Assembly: GCA_016719755.1 (NCBI GenBank)
Contig: JADJYM010000011.1
Location: 372,001 to 436,000, forward strand
DNA from: Novosphingobium sp.
GTDB lineage: Bacteria; Pseudomonadota; Alphaproteobacteria; Sphingomonadales; Sphingomonadaceae
DNA length: 64,000 bases
Direction: 5' to 3'
The notes below the pieces were generated by a model. That model made no database searches. It saw only the letters and a list, made by a program, of their open reading frames with translations, and had not been told where the DNA came from. Positions 28,387-37,662 of the stretch are shown here, in pieces; position 1 is the first letter of the stretch; every line of letters begins with the position of its first letter. The position numbers were made by a program, and so were the translations under genes.

Positions 28387-29345
28387 ACGAGATGACGACG
28401 CTTCAACCTGGCACTGTCCAGTCGCCTGGCACCGGCCCCGCGATCACGCTGGGGGAGGGCGACGGGCTCGACGCCCACACCCGCCGCACCCTGTTGCAGC
28501 AGGAGCGCGCGATCGCCCGCAAGTATTCCTCAAGCGGCAAGGCGATGTGGCCCTACACAGTGGCCACCCTGGGCTGCTTCGCGCTGTGGCTGGCATTCTG
28601 GCCGCTGGCGATGCTGGACATCATGCCACTGTGGATCGGTTTTCCGCTGTCGTGCATTTTCGCGGCTGGCGGCTACATCACCAGCCACGAGGCGATGCAT
28701 TCCAATATCGGCCGCCCGGGCACTCCGCAGCGTTTCTGGAACGAGGCGGTGGGCGAAGTGGCAACGATCATCCTGATCTTCCCGTTCTCGATGGCGCGGA
28801 TGATGCACCTGCATCACCATTACTACACCAACGATCCCGAGAAGGATCCGGACTATACCGATGCCGCGCCTGGCAAGTATTCGGCGTGGTACAAGACCTG
28901 GCTGAACCGCCAGCCCGGCGTCGATGGCTCGATCCATCACTACAAGCGCGTACTGGAGCGGATCGGCACCCCCGCCGCCAAGAAGGCGCTGCGCGACACG
29001 ATGCTGCTCCAGCTGTTCTCGATGGCGTTTTTCTTTGCCATGTCGTGGGCGGGCTACGCGATGGAAGTGGCGCTGCTGTGGTGGCTGCCGCGCCATCTCG
29101 GACTTTCGTACATCCGCTATTGGCTGAGCTGGGCGCCGCACCATCCGCGCACCGGCACCGGGCGCTATGACAACACGCGCGTGTTCAAGACCTGGATCGG
29201 TCACTGGCTGTCGATGGGAATGCAGTACCACGTCGTTCATCACCTCTATCCCGAGGTTCCGAACCATCTGACCCGCTCCGCCTACCGCGAAATGAAGCCG
29301 ATCCTGGAAGCGCGCGGCGTGGATTGCTCGGCGCTCAAGGACTAG
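28383..29345 (+). CDS. Fatty-acid-desaturase-like di-iron membrane protein
   Basis: The product (320 residues from GTG, 317 from the ATG at 28392) carries three histidine boxes of membrane di-iron oxygenases: HEAMH, HLHHHYY and HVVHH. Four hydrophobic helices surround them. This family covers acyl desaturases and carotenoid hydroxylases or ketolases, and the boxes alone do not decide which. The GTG overlaps the upstream stop and has a G-rich ribosome-binding site, so it is preferred, though not firmly. It converges on the thiL operon, whose stop overlaps its end by 4 bases. Confidence 0.82.
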   Translation: MNEMTTLQPGTVQSPGTGPAITLGEGDGLDAHTRRTLLQQERAIARKYSSSGKAMWPYTVATLGCFALWLAFWPLAMLDIMPLWIGFPLSCIFAAGGYITSHEAMHSNIGRPGTPQRFWNEAVGEVATIILIFPFSMARMMHLHHHYYTNDPEKDPDYTDAAPGKYSAWYKTWLNRQPGVDGSIHHYKRVLERIGTPAAKKALRDTMLLQLFSMAFFFAMSWAGYAMEVALLWWLPRHLGLSYIRYWLSWAPHHPRTGTGRYDNTRVFKTWIGHWLSMGMQYHVVHHLYPEVPNHLTRSAYREMKPILEARGVDCSALKD

Positions 29346-30208
29346 GAATGCTGGTACCCGAGTGAGCCGGAAGGCGGGGCACCATCGATCAGGAGCGCGG
29401 TGTCCCGGCGCGCGGTGACCTCGCCGATCCGGTGCGCCGGTACAGGCAGGGCTGTTCCGGCAGGCGCGGTAAACAGCAACTGATAGTCGTCGCCCCAGCG
29501 CAGCGCTTCGCCGCGGCGCGCCTCGGGCGCGGCAATCGGTACGGCCTGAGCGTCGATGGTGAAGGTCATCGCAGAGGCATCCGCCATCCGTGCCGCATCG
29601 AGCAGCAGACCGTCCGACACGTCCATCATCGCCGTGACCAGTGGGGCCAGTGCCTGCCCTTGCGCCAGCAGTGCGGCGGGGCGGCGATAGGCGGCGCTGT
29701 CGCCATGCCCGGCCTGGAGGGCCTCGAACCCGATCATCGCACCGCCGACCGGTCCGGTCAGCCAGAGCCCGTCTCCCACCCGGGCGCCGCTGCGCGCGGG
29801 GACCGGTCGGCAGGTTGCGCGGCCCAGCGCGGTCAGCCCCAGCACCTGCGAACCCGGCCCGCCGATGGTGTCTCCGCCCAGCAGAGGCACGTGGTAATGG
29901 TCCAGTACCTCGCGCAGCCCTTCAACGAAGCGCGTGTCATCGCCGCCAAAGCGGTAGCCCAGCAGCACGCCGAGTGGTTCCGCGCCCTTGGCGGCAAGAT
30001 CTGAAAGGTTGGTAGCGACCAGCTTCCAGGCGACGTCCGCCGCGTCCTGTCCGGGCAGGAAATGTACGCCTTCGGCCATCGCGTCGTGGGTCAGGACCAG
30101 CGTTTCGTCGCCGATATCCAGCACCGCGCAATCATCGGCAAGGCCGCGCGCGGCGGGATGCGTCGCCAGCGCGCGCAGCGCCTCGACGAAGGCAGCCTCG
30201 GTGCTCAG
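29342..30208 (-). CDS. thiL: Thiamine-monophosphate kinase, probably starting at CTG
   Basis: The enzyme phosphorylates thiamine monophosphate to the diphosphate, the active cofactor. The fold shows DDCAVLDIG, LVLTHDAMAEGVHF, the ATNLSDLAAKGAEPLGVLLG core, and DVSDGLLLDA. The first ordinary start (GTG at 30124) would drop the conserved N-terminal Asp-Asp ligand motif. Reading upstream gives a good ThiL N-terminus (STEAAFVEALRALATHPAAR) beginning at a CTG that overlaps the nusB stop as CTGA, just like the ATGA junctions in this operon. No ATG, GTG or TTG is available in that stretch. Total 288 residues. Confidence 0.85.
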   Translation of the reverse strand: MSTEAAFVEALRALATHPAARGLADDCAVLDIGDETLVLTHDAMAEGVHFLPGQDAADVAWKLVATNLSDLAAKGAEPLGVLLGYRFGGDDTRFVEGLREVLDHYHVPLLGGDTIGGPGSQVLGLTALGRATCRPVPARSGARVGDGLWLTGPVGGAMIGFEALQAGHGDSAAYRRPAALLAQGQALAPLVTAMMDVSDGLLLDAARMADASAMTFTIDAQAVPIAAPEARRGEALRWGDDYQLLFTAPAGTALPVPAHRIGEVTARRDTALLIDGAPPSGSLGYQHS

Positions 30209-30648
30209 CGCACCGCCTTGGCAATGGCATCCAGCACGCCGTTGACGAATTTTGCCTCGCGCTTCTCAAAGAAGGCGTGGGCCACATCGACATATTCGCT
30301 GATCGCCGAGCCGGTTGGCACGTCGGGACGGGCCATCAGCTCCCACGCGCCCGCGCGCAGGATTTGCAGCATGGTCTTGTCGATCCGCTCCAGCTTCCAG
30401 CCTTCGGCCAGCTTGCCGCCCACCAGTGCGTCGATTTCATCGAGGCGGGCGTGAACTCCGCTGACCACCGCGTCAAAGAAGGCGACTTCGGCCTTGGCGT
30501 ACTGCGCGCCTTCGATCTCCGCACCAAGCCGGTGGCGGTGAAACTCGTCGAGCAGCGAAGTCAGGGGCGTGCCCTCCATCTCCAACTGGTAGAGCGCCTG
30601 GACGGCGGCAAGCCGCGCGGCGGCGCGGGCCTGGGCAGTGGACTTCAT
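30205..30648 (-). CDS. nusB: Transcription antitermination / ribosome biogenesis factor NusB
   Basis: The 147-residue all-helical protein matches NusB: the opening ARAAARLAAVQALYQLEM, and the C-terminal DVPTGSAISEYVDVAHAFFEKREAKFVNGVLD. With NusE (S10) it binds boxA RNA during rRNA transcription. It overlaps hisD upstream by four bases and thiL downstream, so the operon hisG-hisD-nusB-thiL is tightly coupled. Pairing nusB with thiL is common; adding hisGD is less so. Confidence 0.95.
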   Translation of the reverse strand: MKSTAQARAAARLAAVQALYQLEMEGTPLTSLLDEFHRHRLGAEIEGAQYAKAEVAFFDAVVSGVHARLDEIDALVGGKLAEGWKLERIDKTMLQILRAGAWELMARPDVPTGSAISEYVDVAHAFFEKREAKFVNGVLDAIAKAVR

Positions 30649-31937
30649 ATGCCGAGCCTCGTTTCGATGGAGCGGGCGTGGGCCGGCAGGCCTTCGGCCT
30701 CGGCCAGCGCGATGGCGGCCGGGCCGACCGCCTGTAGCGCCGCCTCGTCAAGCTGGATGAAGCTGGTGCGCTTCATGAAATCGAGCACTGACAGCCCGGA
30801 AGAGAACCGCGCGCGCCGCCCGGTGGGCAGGACATGGTTGGGCCCGGCGACATAATCGCCGACCGCTTCGGGGGTCATTCGGCCCAGGAACACCGAGCCC
30901 GCATGGCGGATCCGGTCAAACAGCCCCTGGGGATCATCGGTTGCGACCTGGACGTGTTCGGCGGCAAGCGCGTTGGCGAGCTCGGGGGCCTCGTCAAGGC
31001 TCGCCACCTCGATGATCACGCCGTGGTTCTTCCAGCTCTCGCTCGCCACCCGGGCGGAGGGGAGCATGGCGAGTTCCACGCCGACCCGGTCGGCAACGGT
31101 ATCGGCGAAGACCGGATCATCGGTGATCAGGATCGACTGGGCGGCAGGATCATGCTCGGCCTGGCTGAGCAGGTCGGCGGCGGTCCATTCAGGGTTGTTC
31201 CTGCCGTCCGCGATCAGCAGGATTTCGCTCGGCCCGGCAACCATGTCGATCCCGACGACGCCGTAGAGCTGGCGCTTGGCTTCCGCCACCCAGGCATTGC
31301 CAGGGCCAGTGACGACATCGACCGGGCGGATGCGCTGCGTGCCATAGGCAAGCGCGGCAATGGCCTGGGCTCCGCCGACGCGCCAGACCTCGTCCACTCC
31401 GGCAAGATGCGCGGCGGCCAGCACCAGCGGATTGACTTGCCCCTTGGGTGTGGGGGTCACCACGGCGAGTCGTTCGACCCCAGCCACCTTCGCGGGAATG
31501 GCGTTCATCAGCAGCGAGGACGGATAGGCCGCGCGCCCACCCGGGACATAAAGCCCGGCAGCATCCACGGCGCGCCAGCGCGCACCCATCCGCACGCCCA
31601 CGGCATCGGTTGCATCACGGTCGGTGGGGAGTTGGGCTTCGTGGTAGGCGCGGATGCGCTGCGCGGCGAACTCCAGCGCGGCGCGCAGGGTGGGGTCCAG
31701 CGCTTCGAAAGCATCGCGGCAGGTCTCGGCGGGAATCCGCCAATCATCCTCGCCCGCCAGAGTGTGGCCATCGAACTTCGCGGTCAGTTCGGCCAGTGCC
31801 TCGTCACCGCGCTTGCGCACATCGTCGAGGATCAGCGCAACGTCGCGCGCGACATTCTCGTCGCTCTCGCGCCGGTCAGCGACGAGGCGGCGGAAGGCGC
31901 GGTCGAAATCGGGCGAGGCGGTGGAAAGGCGCAGCAT
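30645..31937 (-). CDS. hisD: Histidinol dehydrogenase
   Basis: The 430-residue enzyme oxidises histidinol to histidine with two NAD+, the last two steps of histidine synthesis. It contains the family stretches AGLYVPGGRAAYPSSLLM, VVTGPGNAWVAEAKRQLYG and DMVAGPSEILLIAD. The zinc-site region LLSQAEHDPAAQSILIT is also present. The C-terminal LPTGRRARFSSGLSVLDFMK is intact. The start overlaps the hisG stop by one base. Length is normal. Confidence 0.97.
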   Translation of the reverse strand: MLRLSTASPDFDRAFRRLVADRRESDENVARDVALILDDVRKRGDEALAELTAKFDGHTLAGEDDWRIPAETCRDAFEALDPTLRAALEFAAQRIRAYHEAQLPTDRDATDAVGVRMGARWRAVDAAGLYVPGGRAAYPSSLLMNAIPAKVAGVERLAVVTPTPKGQVNPLVLAAAHLAGVDEVWRVGGAQAIAALAYGTQRIRPVDVVTGPGNAWVAEAKRQLYGVVGIDMVAGPSEILLIADGRNNPEWTAADLLSQAEHDPAAQSILITDDPVFADTVADRVGVELAMLPSARVASESWKNHGVIIEVASLDEAPELANALAAEHVQVATDDPQGLFDRIRHAGSVFLGRMTPEAVGDYVAGPNHVLPTGRRARFSSGLSVLDFMKRTSFIQLDEAALQAVGPAAIALAEAEGLPAHARSIETRLGI

Positions 31938-32593
31938 CAGGCGGCCTTGTCCGCCGCGACCATCGCCCGGAAGCGTTCGACCAGTGCGCCAACGCGCGGA
32001 TCGGTCTTGAGCGCGGCGCGGTTGACGATCAGCCGGGCCGACACATCGAGGATCCGGCTGGTTTCGATCAGGCCGTTATCCTTCAGCGTGCGCCCCGTTG
32101 AAACGAGATCGACGATCCGGCTGGCCAGGCCAAGTCCGGGTGCCAGTTCCATAGCCCCGTTGAGCTTCACCACTTCCGCCTGAATGCCGAGGCCTTCAAA
32201 GTGCTTGCGGGTGAGGTTGGGATACTTGCTGGCAACGCGCAGGTGGCTGACGCGGGCACCATCTCCGGCTTGCTCGGCAGGCTCCGCGACCGACAGGCGG
32301 CAATGGCCGATGTCGAGATCGACCGGGGCATAAAGGTCGGAGTAGGCGAACTCTTCCACCACGTCGGAGCCGACGATCCCGGCCTGCGCCGCGCCGTGGG
32401 CGACAAAGGTGGCCACATCGAACGCGCGCACTCGGATCAGGCGCATGTCCGGGTCTTCGCAGGCGAAGGAAAGGGCGCGGTTGCCCTTGTCGTGAAAGCC
32501 CGGTTCGGGCACCACACCGCCACGCGCCATCAGCGGCAACGCCTCATCGAGGATACGGCCCTTGGGCACGGCGAAAGTCAGCGGTCGGGTCAT
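31937..32593 (-). CDS. hisG: ATP phosphoribosyltransferase, short form
   Basis: The 218-residue enzyme catalyses the first step of histidine synthesis (ATP + PRPP). It shows [25 protein letters not shown], and the PRPP-binding stretch [20 protein letters not shown]. It ends without the C-terminal ACT-like regulatory domain, so it is the short form that in known cases needs the HisZ partner for activity and feedback control. No hisZ is seen in this window. It is first in the minus-strand operon with hisD, nusB and thiL. Confidence 0.95.
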   Translation of the reverse strand: MTRPLTFAVPKGRILDEALPLMARGGVVPEPGFHDKGNRALSFACEDPDMRLIRVRAFDVATFVAHGAAQAGIVGSDVVEEFAYSDLYAPVDLDIGHCRLSVAEPAEQAGDGARVSHLRVASKYPNLTRKHFEGLGIQAEVVKLNGAMELAPGLGLASRIVDLVSTGRTLKDNGLIETSRILDVSARLIVNRAALKTDPRVGALVERFRAMVAADKAA

Positions 32594-32642
32594 GGCTGGG
32601 CGCGTTTAAGCGGGGCGGGGCGAAAGGGCAAGGAGCGGACGC

Positions 32643-33725
32643 ATGGCAGACGAATACCAGTTCATCGATATCAATGCGAGCGGTCCGGGAATAGTCGTTG
32701 CCGCCTTCGACAATCAGGTGGCCTATTGCCGCAAGGCCGGGGCCACGGTGACCGCCCGAGTGGTCGCGGCGCTGCGCGACCTGCTGGAACGGGGCGAAGG
32801 CGGAAAGCTGTTTGATACGGTCCGGGCATGGCCCGGCGCGCCGCTGGCCGATGCCCTGCCACTGCGGGTCTCGGGCGGGATCCACTCCCTGTACCTCAAG
32901 GGCAGCGCCCCGGCGCTTGGCGCAATCTATCGCGACGAACCGGGTGTTGACGATACGGCCCTTGTTGCGGCCGCAGTCCATGCGCACGAGGCGGAACTGA
33001 TGCCCTGGCTGGATGGCCCCCCGCAGACCAATGAGGCCGGGCGATCATCCGGCTTCATCGCTGCCATGCTGTGGCTGGCGGAACAAGGTCTGTCCCCGCG
33101 TTTCCAGTGCCTGGAAATCGGATCGAGTGCCGGGATCAACCTGATGCTGGCGCGTTACCGCTATGAACTGGGTGGGGTAAGCGTCGGGCCGGAGCCGGGC
33201 GCAATGCGCTTCGAGCCGCGCTGGAAGGGCAACCCGCCGCCGGACCGGGCGATCGAGATCGTCTCTACCCGGGGGTGCGACGTCGCCCCGGTCGATCTGG
33301 CTGATCCCGCCCAGGCGCTGCGACTGAAAGCCTTTATCTGGCCCGAACATGCCGAGCGGTTCGAGCGGATGGAAGCCGCGATTGCCGAAGCCGCCAAGCA
33401 GAGGCCCGACCTTGTTCATATGAATGCCGCCGACTTCATGGAAGCGGAACTGGCCAGGCCGCAAGAGGCTGGAACCACCCGGCTGCTGATGCATTCGATC
33501 GTCTGGCAATATGTACCCGCCGACCAGCAGGAGCGGATCACCGCGGCCATGGAAGCGGCAGGGGCGCGGGCCACGGCGGAGCGGCCGCTAGCCTGGATCG
33601 CGCTCGAGGCTAACCGCATGCTCCACCTGCACGAACTTGTCGTGCGTTACTGGCCGGGAGGGGGAGAGCCGGTCATGCTCGGCCGCGCGCACCCGCACGG
33701 CATGATGATAGACTGGCAGGTCTAG
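32643..33725 (+). CDS. DUF2332 family protein
   Basis: The 360-residue cytosolic protein matches the uncharacterised DUF2332 family. Recognisable segments are the SSGFIAAMLWLAEQ helix, the GSSAGINLMLARYRY motif that resembles a glycine-rich nucleotide or SAM-type loop, and the C-terminal RLLMHSIVWQYVP. The loop and the following acidic strand suggest a methyltransferase-like fold, but that is inference. It diverges from hisG with a 49-base gap and converges on the LtrA gene, overlapping its end by 4 bases. Confidence 0.75.
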   Translation: MADEYQFIDINASGPGIVVAAFDNQVAYCRKAGATVTARVVAALRDLLERGEGGKLFDTVRAWPGAPLADALPLRVSGGIHSLYLKGSAPALGAIYRDEPGVDDTALVAAAVHAHEAELMPWLDGPPQTNEAGRSSGFIAAMLWLAEQGLSPRFQCLEIGSSAGINLMLARYRYELGGVSVGPEPGAMRFEPRWKGNPPPDRAIEIVSTRGCDVAPVDLADPAQALRLKAFIWPEHAERFERMEAAIAEAAKQRPDLVHMNAADFMEAELARPQEAGTTRLLMHSIVWQYVPADQQERITAAMEAAGARATAERPLAWIALEANRMLHLHELVVRYWPGGGEPVMLGRAHPHGMMIDWQV

Positions 33726-35050
33726 CCGGATTCGCCTTCGCGTCGCCGCCGCTCGAACCGCTCGCGCACGCGCTGCGGATAGGGCAGGCCCAGGCGTTCC
33801 ATTCGCTCCATCCAGCCGCCGTGGTAGGATACCCATTCCCACACTGCCGCGCCCAGCAGGATGGCGACGCCGGTGGCGGCGAAGGCGAGCGATCCCATCG
33901 GCGTCATCCATGCCCGCAGTCCCAGGGCCAGGAACGCGGCAATCGCCACCATGTGCGATAGCGGGAAGTTGCGGATCGTGTTGGCGAAGCGCTTGAACAG
34001 GCCAAGACCAGCCAGGAACAGCACGGTTCCCCCGGTCTGGACCAGCACAAGTTCGCGGCTGGCAACCTCATGCCAGTGCTCCAGCAGCAGGGCATCGCCA
34101 ACCGCGGCAATTACGACACCCAGCACGATCGGCATGTGCAGGTAGGTATAGGCGTTGCGTGCCATGCGCCCCACTTGCTCATGGCCCGAGATCAGCTGCG
34201 CGCCGCGCTGCGCGCCAAGATCGAAATAGAGCCACCACAGAAGCGCGGACCCGGCAAAGGCAGTTGTCAGCGCCAGCGCCAGTCCTGCGCCCCACGGTGC
34301 GTCGGCCACGCTGGCCCCGGTCACGACGATCCCTTCGCCCAGCGCAATGATGATGAACAGGGCGCAGCGCTCCGCCATGTGGCTGCCGGAGATGTCCCAG
34401 TCGCTCCCGCTCGAGCGACCGAGGAGCGGGGTGCGGAACATCGTCATCGGCCCGACGTATTCGATCCCCAGCGCGGCAAGCCAAAGCAGCAGCCGCAGGT
34501 CCGGATTGGCCGTCAGCGCCCCGCCGATCCATAGCGGGGCGGAGGCGGCAAACCACGCGGCGATTCGCGCCATGTTGCGCATCCGCGCCGCGCCCTCGCG
34601 CCGGAAGATCAGCATCGCGATGAACGAGCGGCCCAGTTGCAGCGCCACATAGCTGCCCGCGAACAGCAGGCCGTGCTCCGAGAAGGCGGCGGGGATGGCC
34701 ACCGCCATGGCCAAGCTGGCCAGCATCACGCCCAGCAGCAGCAGGCGAATGGGCAGGCGATCCGGATCGGCCCAGTTGGAGACCCAGGCGGTGTAGATCC
34801 AGCCCCACCACACGGAAAGGAACAGCACGGCGCTTTCAGCCAGGCCGTGCCAGGTCAGGTGGTGGTGCAGGCTGTGCGAAATCTGGGTGATCGCGAAAAC
34901 GAAGACCAGATCGAAGAACAGTTCCAGATAACTGACCGGCGCGTGTCCACCCCCGTGATTGCGCAGGACCGAACCGCGGGCGCGCTGGTTGGCGGCGGCG
35001 ACGGCCGCGCCGATCCCGCCCGCAGGCTGGCCCTCAGCCGGTGCGGCCAA
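33722..35050 (-). CDS. Low-temperature-requirement A (LtrA) family membrane protein
   Basis: The protein has about 11 membrane helices and the family N-terminal motif HAPVSYLELFFDLVFVFAI. LtrA proteins were named for growth of Listeria at low temperature, and their transport or enzymatic role is unknown. No ATG precedes the motif. The nearest in-frame start is a TTG at 35050 overlapping the upstream hydrolase stop (442 residues), and a GTG at 35110 would give 462. The preceding residues are low-complexity, so the exact start is uncertain. It is coupled to the upstream hydrolase gene. Confidence 0.8.
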   Translation of the reverse strand: MAAPAEGQPAGGIGAAVAAANQRARGSVLRNHGGGHAPVSYLELFFDLVFVFAITQISHSLHHHLTWHGLAESAVLFLSVWWGWIYTAWVSNWADPDRLPIRLLLLGVMLASLAMAVAIPAAFSEHGLLFAGSYVALQLGRSFIAMLIFRREGAARMRNMARIAAWFAASAPLWIGGALTANPDLRLLLWLAALGIEYVGPMTMFRTPLLGRSSGSDWDISGSHMAERCALFIIIALGEGIVVTGASVADAPWGAGLALALTTAFAGSALLWWLYFDLGAQRGAQLISGHEQVGRMARNAYTYLHMPIVLGVVIAAVGDALLLEHWHEVASRELVLVQTGGTVLFLAGLGLFKRFANTIRNFPLSHMVAIAAFLALGLRAWMTPMGSLAFAATGVAILLGAAVWEWVSYHGGWMERMERLGLPYPQRVRERFERRRREGESG

Positions 35051-35939
35051 GGAACCCGTCCATCGCCGCGTTGACCGCTGCCGGAGCCTCCCACGGCACG
35101 AAGTGGCCACTGCCCGGCACCTTCACCAGCGTCAGGTCCTTGACCAGTTCGTCGATCCCCTCGAGGTTTTCCGGCGGCAGGGCGAAATCCTCCAGCGCCC
35201 AGATCACCAGCGTCGGGATGGTCAGCGGCGGGACTGCGGGTAGCGGGCGATCAGCCGGAATTTCATAAGGTTCGTCCATCGCCGGCACATAGAGCGGGCT
35301 CGCGCGGTACCAGTTGAGCATGCCGAACGCGGCATCGCGGTCCAGCCAGTCCTGAGTGAGTGCCGCGCGCTCCTCGGGCTCCATCTTGTCCTCGCCGCCG
35401 TTCAGGCGGTCGCCGAAGGCCAGCAGCAGCATCCCGCCAAGGCCGTGTTCGCGCACCAGCGCATCGTGGGACGTGTCCTTGAACGTGCGCATATACTGGC
35501 TCGCCTCGCGCTGGTGGCGGTTGAGCCAGACCAGACGCGAAAAGCCCAGCGGATGCGGGGCATTGGCGATTACCGCGCGGGTGACCCGGCCATTCATCTG
35601 CCCCATCAGGGCCACGCCCCAGGCAATCGCGCCGCCCCAGTCGTGGCCGACGATCGTGAACTTATCCACCCCCAGCGCGTCGGCCAGCTGAAAGATGTCG
35701 CCGATCAGCTTGTCGGGCGAATAGCTTTCGACGTCTTGCGGCTTGGACGAACCGCGATAGCCGCGCTGGTCGGGCGCGATACAGCGATAGCGATCCGAAA
35801 GATGGGCGATCTGGTGGCGCCAGGTGCGGTGGCTTTCGGGAAAGCCGTGGAGGAAGATCAGCACGGGCGCATCACGCGGCCCCTGGTCCACCACGTCCAG
35901 TTCAATCCCGCTGGCCAGCTTTACGCGTTGCATGTTCAT
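35034..35939 (-). CDS. Alpha/beta hydrolase, epoxide-hydrolase-like
   Basis: The 301-residue protein has the HGFPESHRTWRHQ oxyanion motif and the nucleophile elbow GHDWGGAIAW with Asp as the attacking residue. A late acid follows, and the final histidine lies in KVPGSGHFVPWEAP. Asp at the elbow is typical of soluble epoxide hydrolases and haloalkane dehalogenases, so the former is more likely. The start overlaps the upstream SDR stop as ATGA. A second ATG two codons on is also possible. Confidence 0.88.
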   Translation of the reverse strand: MNMQRVKLASGIELDVVDQGPRDAPVLIFLHGFPESHRTWRHQIAHLSDRYRCIAPDQRGYRGSSKPQDVESYSPDKLIGDIFQLADALGVDKFTIVGHDWGGAIAWGVALMGQMNGRVTRAVIANAPHPLGFSRLVWLNRHQREASQYMRTFKDTSHDALVREHGLGGMLLLAFGDRLNGGEDKMEPEERAALTQDWLDRDAAFGMLNWYRASPLYVPAMDEPYEIPADRPLPAVPPLTIPTLVIWALEDFALPPENLEGIDELVKDLTLVKVPGSGHFVPWEAPAAVNAAMDGFLGRTG

Positions 35940-36754
35940 TGTCCCCCCGCATTCATCTTCTCGGCATAGCCTGCCGCCATCATCGCCGCGACCTGATCGA
36001 GCAGCGCATCTGGCATCCGGCGAAGCTCGCCCATGTCCTTCTCCACGCCCACGGCGACGACAATTTCGCGCTCGTCGCGGGCCATGGCGGCAACCATCGC
36101 GGAAGCAGCCTCATCAGGATCGATCCCGTTGTCGATGGCCTTGTCACTGACCCCGCGCGCTGAGCCGTCGGCGGTCAGGGCATTGCGCGAAACTCCGGTG
36201 CGGATCGAGCCGGGGTAGATGTTGTGGACCTTCAACCCGAGGTGAGCCGTTTCCGCCCGCAGCGCGTCGGCATAGCCCGCCAGCCCGAACTTCGCCGCGC
36301 AATAGGCCGTGCGCATCGGCACGCCGACCTTGCCCGCGACCGACGAGATCATCGCGATCCGGCCAGAGCCGCGCGCCACCATGCGTGGCAGCAGTTCCTG
36401 GGTCAGGGCAATCGGCGCCAGCAGATCGACATCGACGATCCGGTCATAGACTGCCATCGCCGTGTCCACGGCCAGCGAACGCTGCGATATGCCCGCGTTG
36501 TTGACCAGCAGGTCGATCCCGCCGGACCAGTTCCACACCTGCTCGACGGCCGGGGGGAGGGCTGCGCGGTCGGTCGTCTCGAACGGCAGGATCAGCGGTT
36601 CGCCGCCGCACTGCGCGCCGACGTCCTCAAGCGCGGCGGTATTTCGGCCCGACAGCACCAGGCGGGCGCCCTGCGAGGCAAGCACCCGCGCAAGCGCCGC
36701 GCCAATGCCTGATGAAGCGCCTGTTATCCAGGCGGCCTGTCCTGCGAATGTCAT
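35936..36754 (-). CDS. Short-chain dehydrogenase/reductase
   Basis: The 272-residue protein is a classical SDR. The NAD(P)-binding TGASSGIG lies at residues 11-18, NNAGIS follows, and the catalytic Ser, Tyr and Lys lie in MISSVAGKVG and AYCAAKFG. The active-site YxxxK is intact (YCAAK). The substrate cannot be inferred. The frame is open far upstream, but the ATG at 36754 begins the fold and leaves 26 bases to the pirin stop. It is coupled to the epoxide-hydrolase-like gene downstream. Confidence 0.92.
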   Translation of the reverse strand: MTFAGQAAWITGASSGIGAALARVLASQGARLVLSGRNTAALEDVGAQCGGEPLILPFETTDRAALPPAVEQVWNWSGGIDLLVNNAGISQRSLAVDTAMAVYDRIVDVDLLAPIALTQELLPRMVARGSGRIAMISSVAGKVGVPMRTAYCAAKFGLAGYADALRAETAHLGLKVHNIYPGSIRTGVSRNALTADGSARGVSDKAIDNGIDPDEAASAMVAAMARDEREIVVAVGVEKDMGELRRMPDALLDQVAAMMAAGYAEKMNAGGQ

Positions 36755-36780
36755 GTCCTCTCCTGCATCGTTGTTCTGGT

Positions 36781-37662
36781 TCAGTCGCTGTTGGTCAGCG
36801 GCACGTCGGGTATAGGAATGAACTCGGCCTCGTCTCCCGGCACCTTGGGGAAGCACCCGGCGGTCCAGTCGGCCTTGGCCTGATTGATCCGCTCGCGCGA
36901 GGAGTGGACGAAGTTCCACCAGACGTGGCGCGGGGTGCGGAAGGCCTCGCCGCCCAGCAGCATGACTCGCCCGCCCACCGCCGAATCGAGCCGAATGGCC
37001 GCGCCCGGGGCGAGCACCGCCAGGGAATAGAGCTCCAGCGGCTGGCCATCGACGCTCGCTTGGCCGCCGACCAGCATCACCGCGCGCTCGTCTGCCTCGG
37101 CGTCGATGGGAATCGAACCGCCCGGCGCCAGCACGATCTCGGCATAGATCGTCTCGGCATGGCAGGTGGTTGCCGCGCGCTTGCCCCACAGCGATCCCAT
37201 GATGACGCGGGCAGAGGCGCAATTGTCCTCGATCAGCGGAAGGTCGGCATGGGATTCAAAGGCGGGCGCGATGTCTTCCTGGCCGTCGGGCAGGGCCAGC
37301 CAGGTCTGCATCCCGTAGATCGGCTTGGGTTGGTCAAGCTCGGCGGGCAGGCCGCGCTCGGAATGGACGATGCCTTGCCCGGCGGTCATCAGGTTGACCT
37401 GCCCGGGCCGGATCGTGGCGAACGAGCCCAGGCTGTCGCGGTGGTCGATCGCGCCCTCGAACAGCCAGGTAACCGTGGCCAGGCCGATGTGCGGATGCGG
37501 GCGCACGTCCATCGCCTGTCCGGCAGGGATCACTGCCGGGCCGAACTGGTCGACGAAAATGAACGGTCCGACCATTATCCGCCCCCGCGAGGGCAACACG
37601 CGGCGCACCTGAAAGGCGCCCAGATCGTGCGTGACGGGGTGGATCGTGGCGAGCGAAGTCAT
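36781..37662 (-). CDS. Pirin family protein
   Basis: The 293-residue bicupin protein has the N-terminal cupin metal site of pirin (GQAMDVRPHPHIGLATVTWL, with the two histidines, and SERGLPAELDQPKPIYGMQTWLA region). The MTAGQGIVHSE motif is also present. Bacterial pirins include quercetin dioxygenases and regulators of central metabolism, and which applies here is unknown. Its start overlaps the bolA stop by 4 bases. It lies in a minus-strand run bolA-pirin-SDR-hydrolase-LtrA that may be a single transcript. Confidence 0.9.
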   Translation of the reverse strand: MTSLATIHPVTHDLGAFQVRRVLPSRGRIMVGPFIFVDQFGPAVIPAGQAMDVRPHPHIGLATVTWLFEGAIDHRDSLGSFATIRPGQVNLMTAGQGIVHSERGLPAELDQPKPIYGMQTWLALPDGQEDIAPAFESHADLPLIEDNCASARVIMGSLWGKRAATTCHAETIYAEIVLAPGGSIPIDAEADERAVMLVGGQASVDGQPLELYSLAVLAPGAAIRLDSAVGGRVMLLGGEAFRTPRHVWWNFVHSSRERINQAKADWTAGCFPKVPGDEAEFIPIPDVPLTNSD

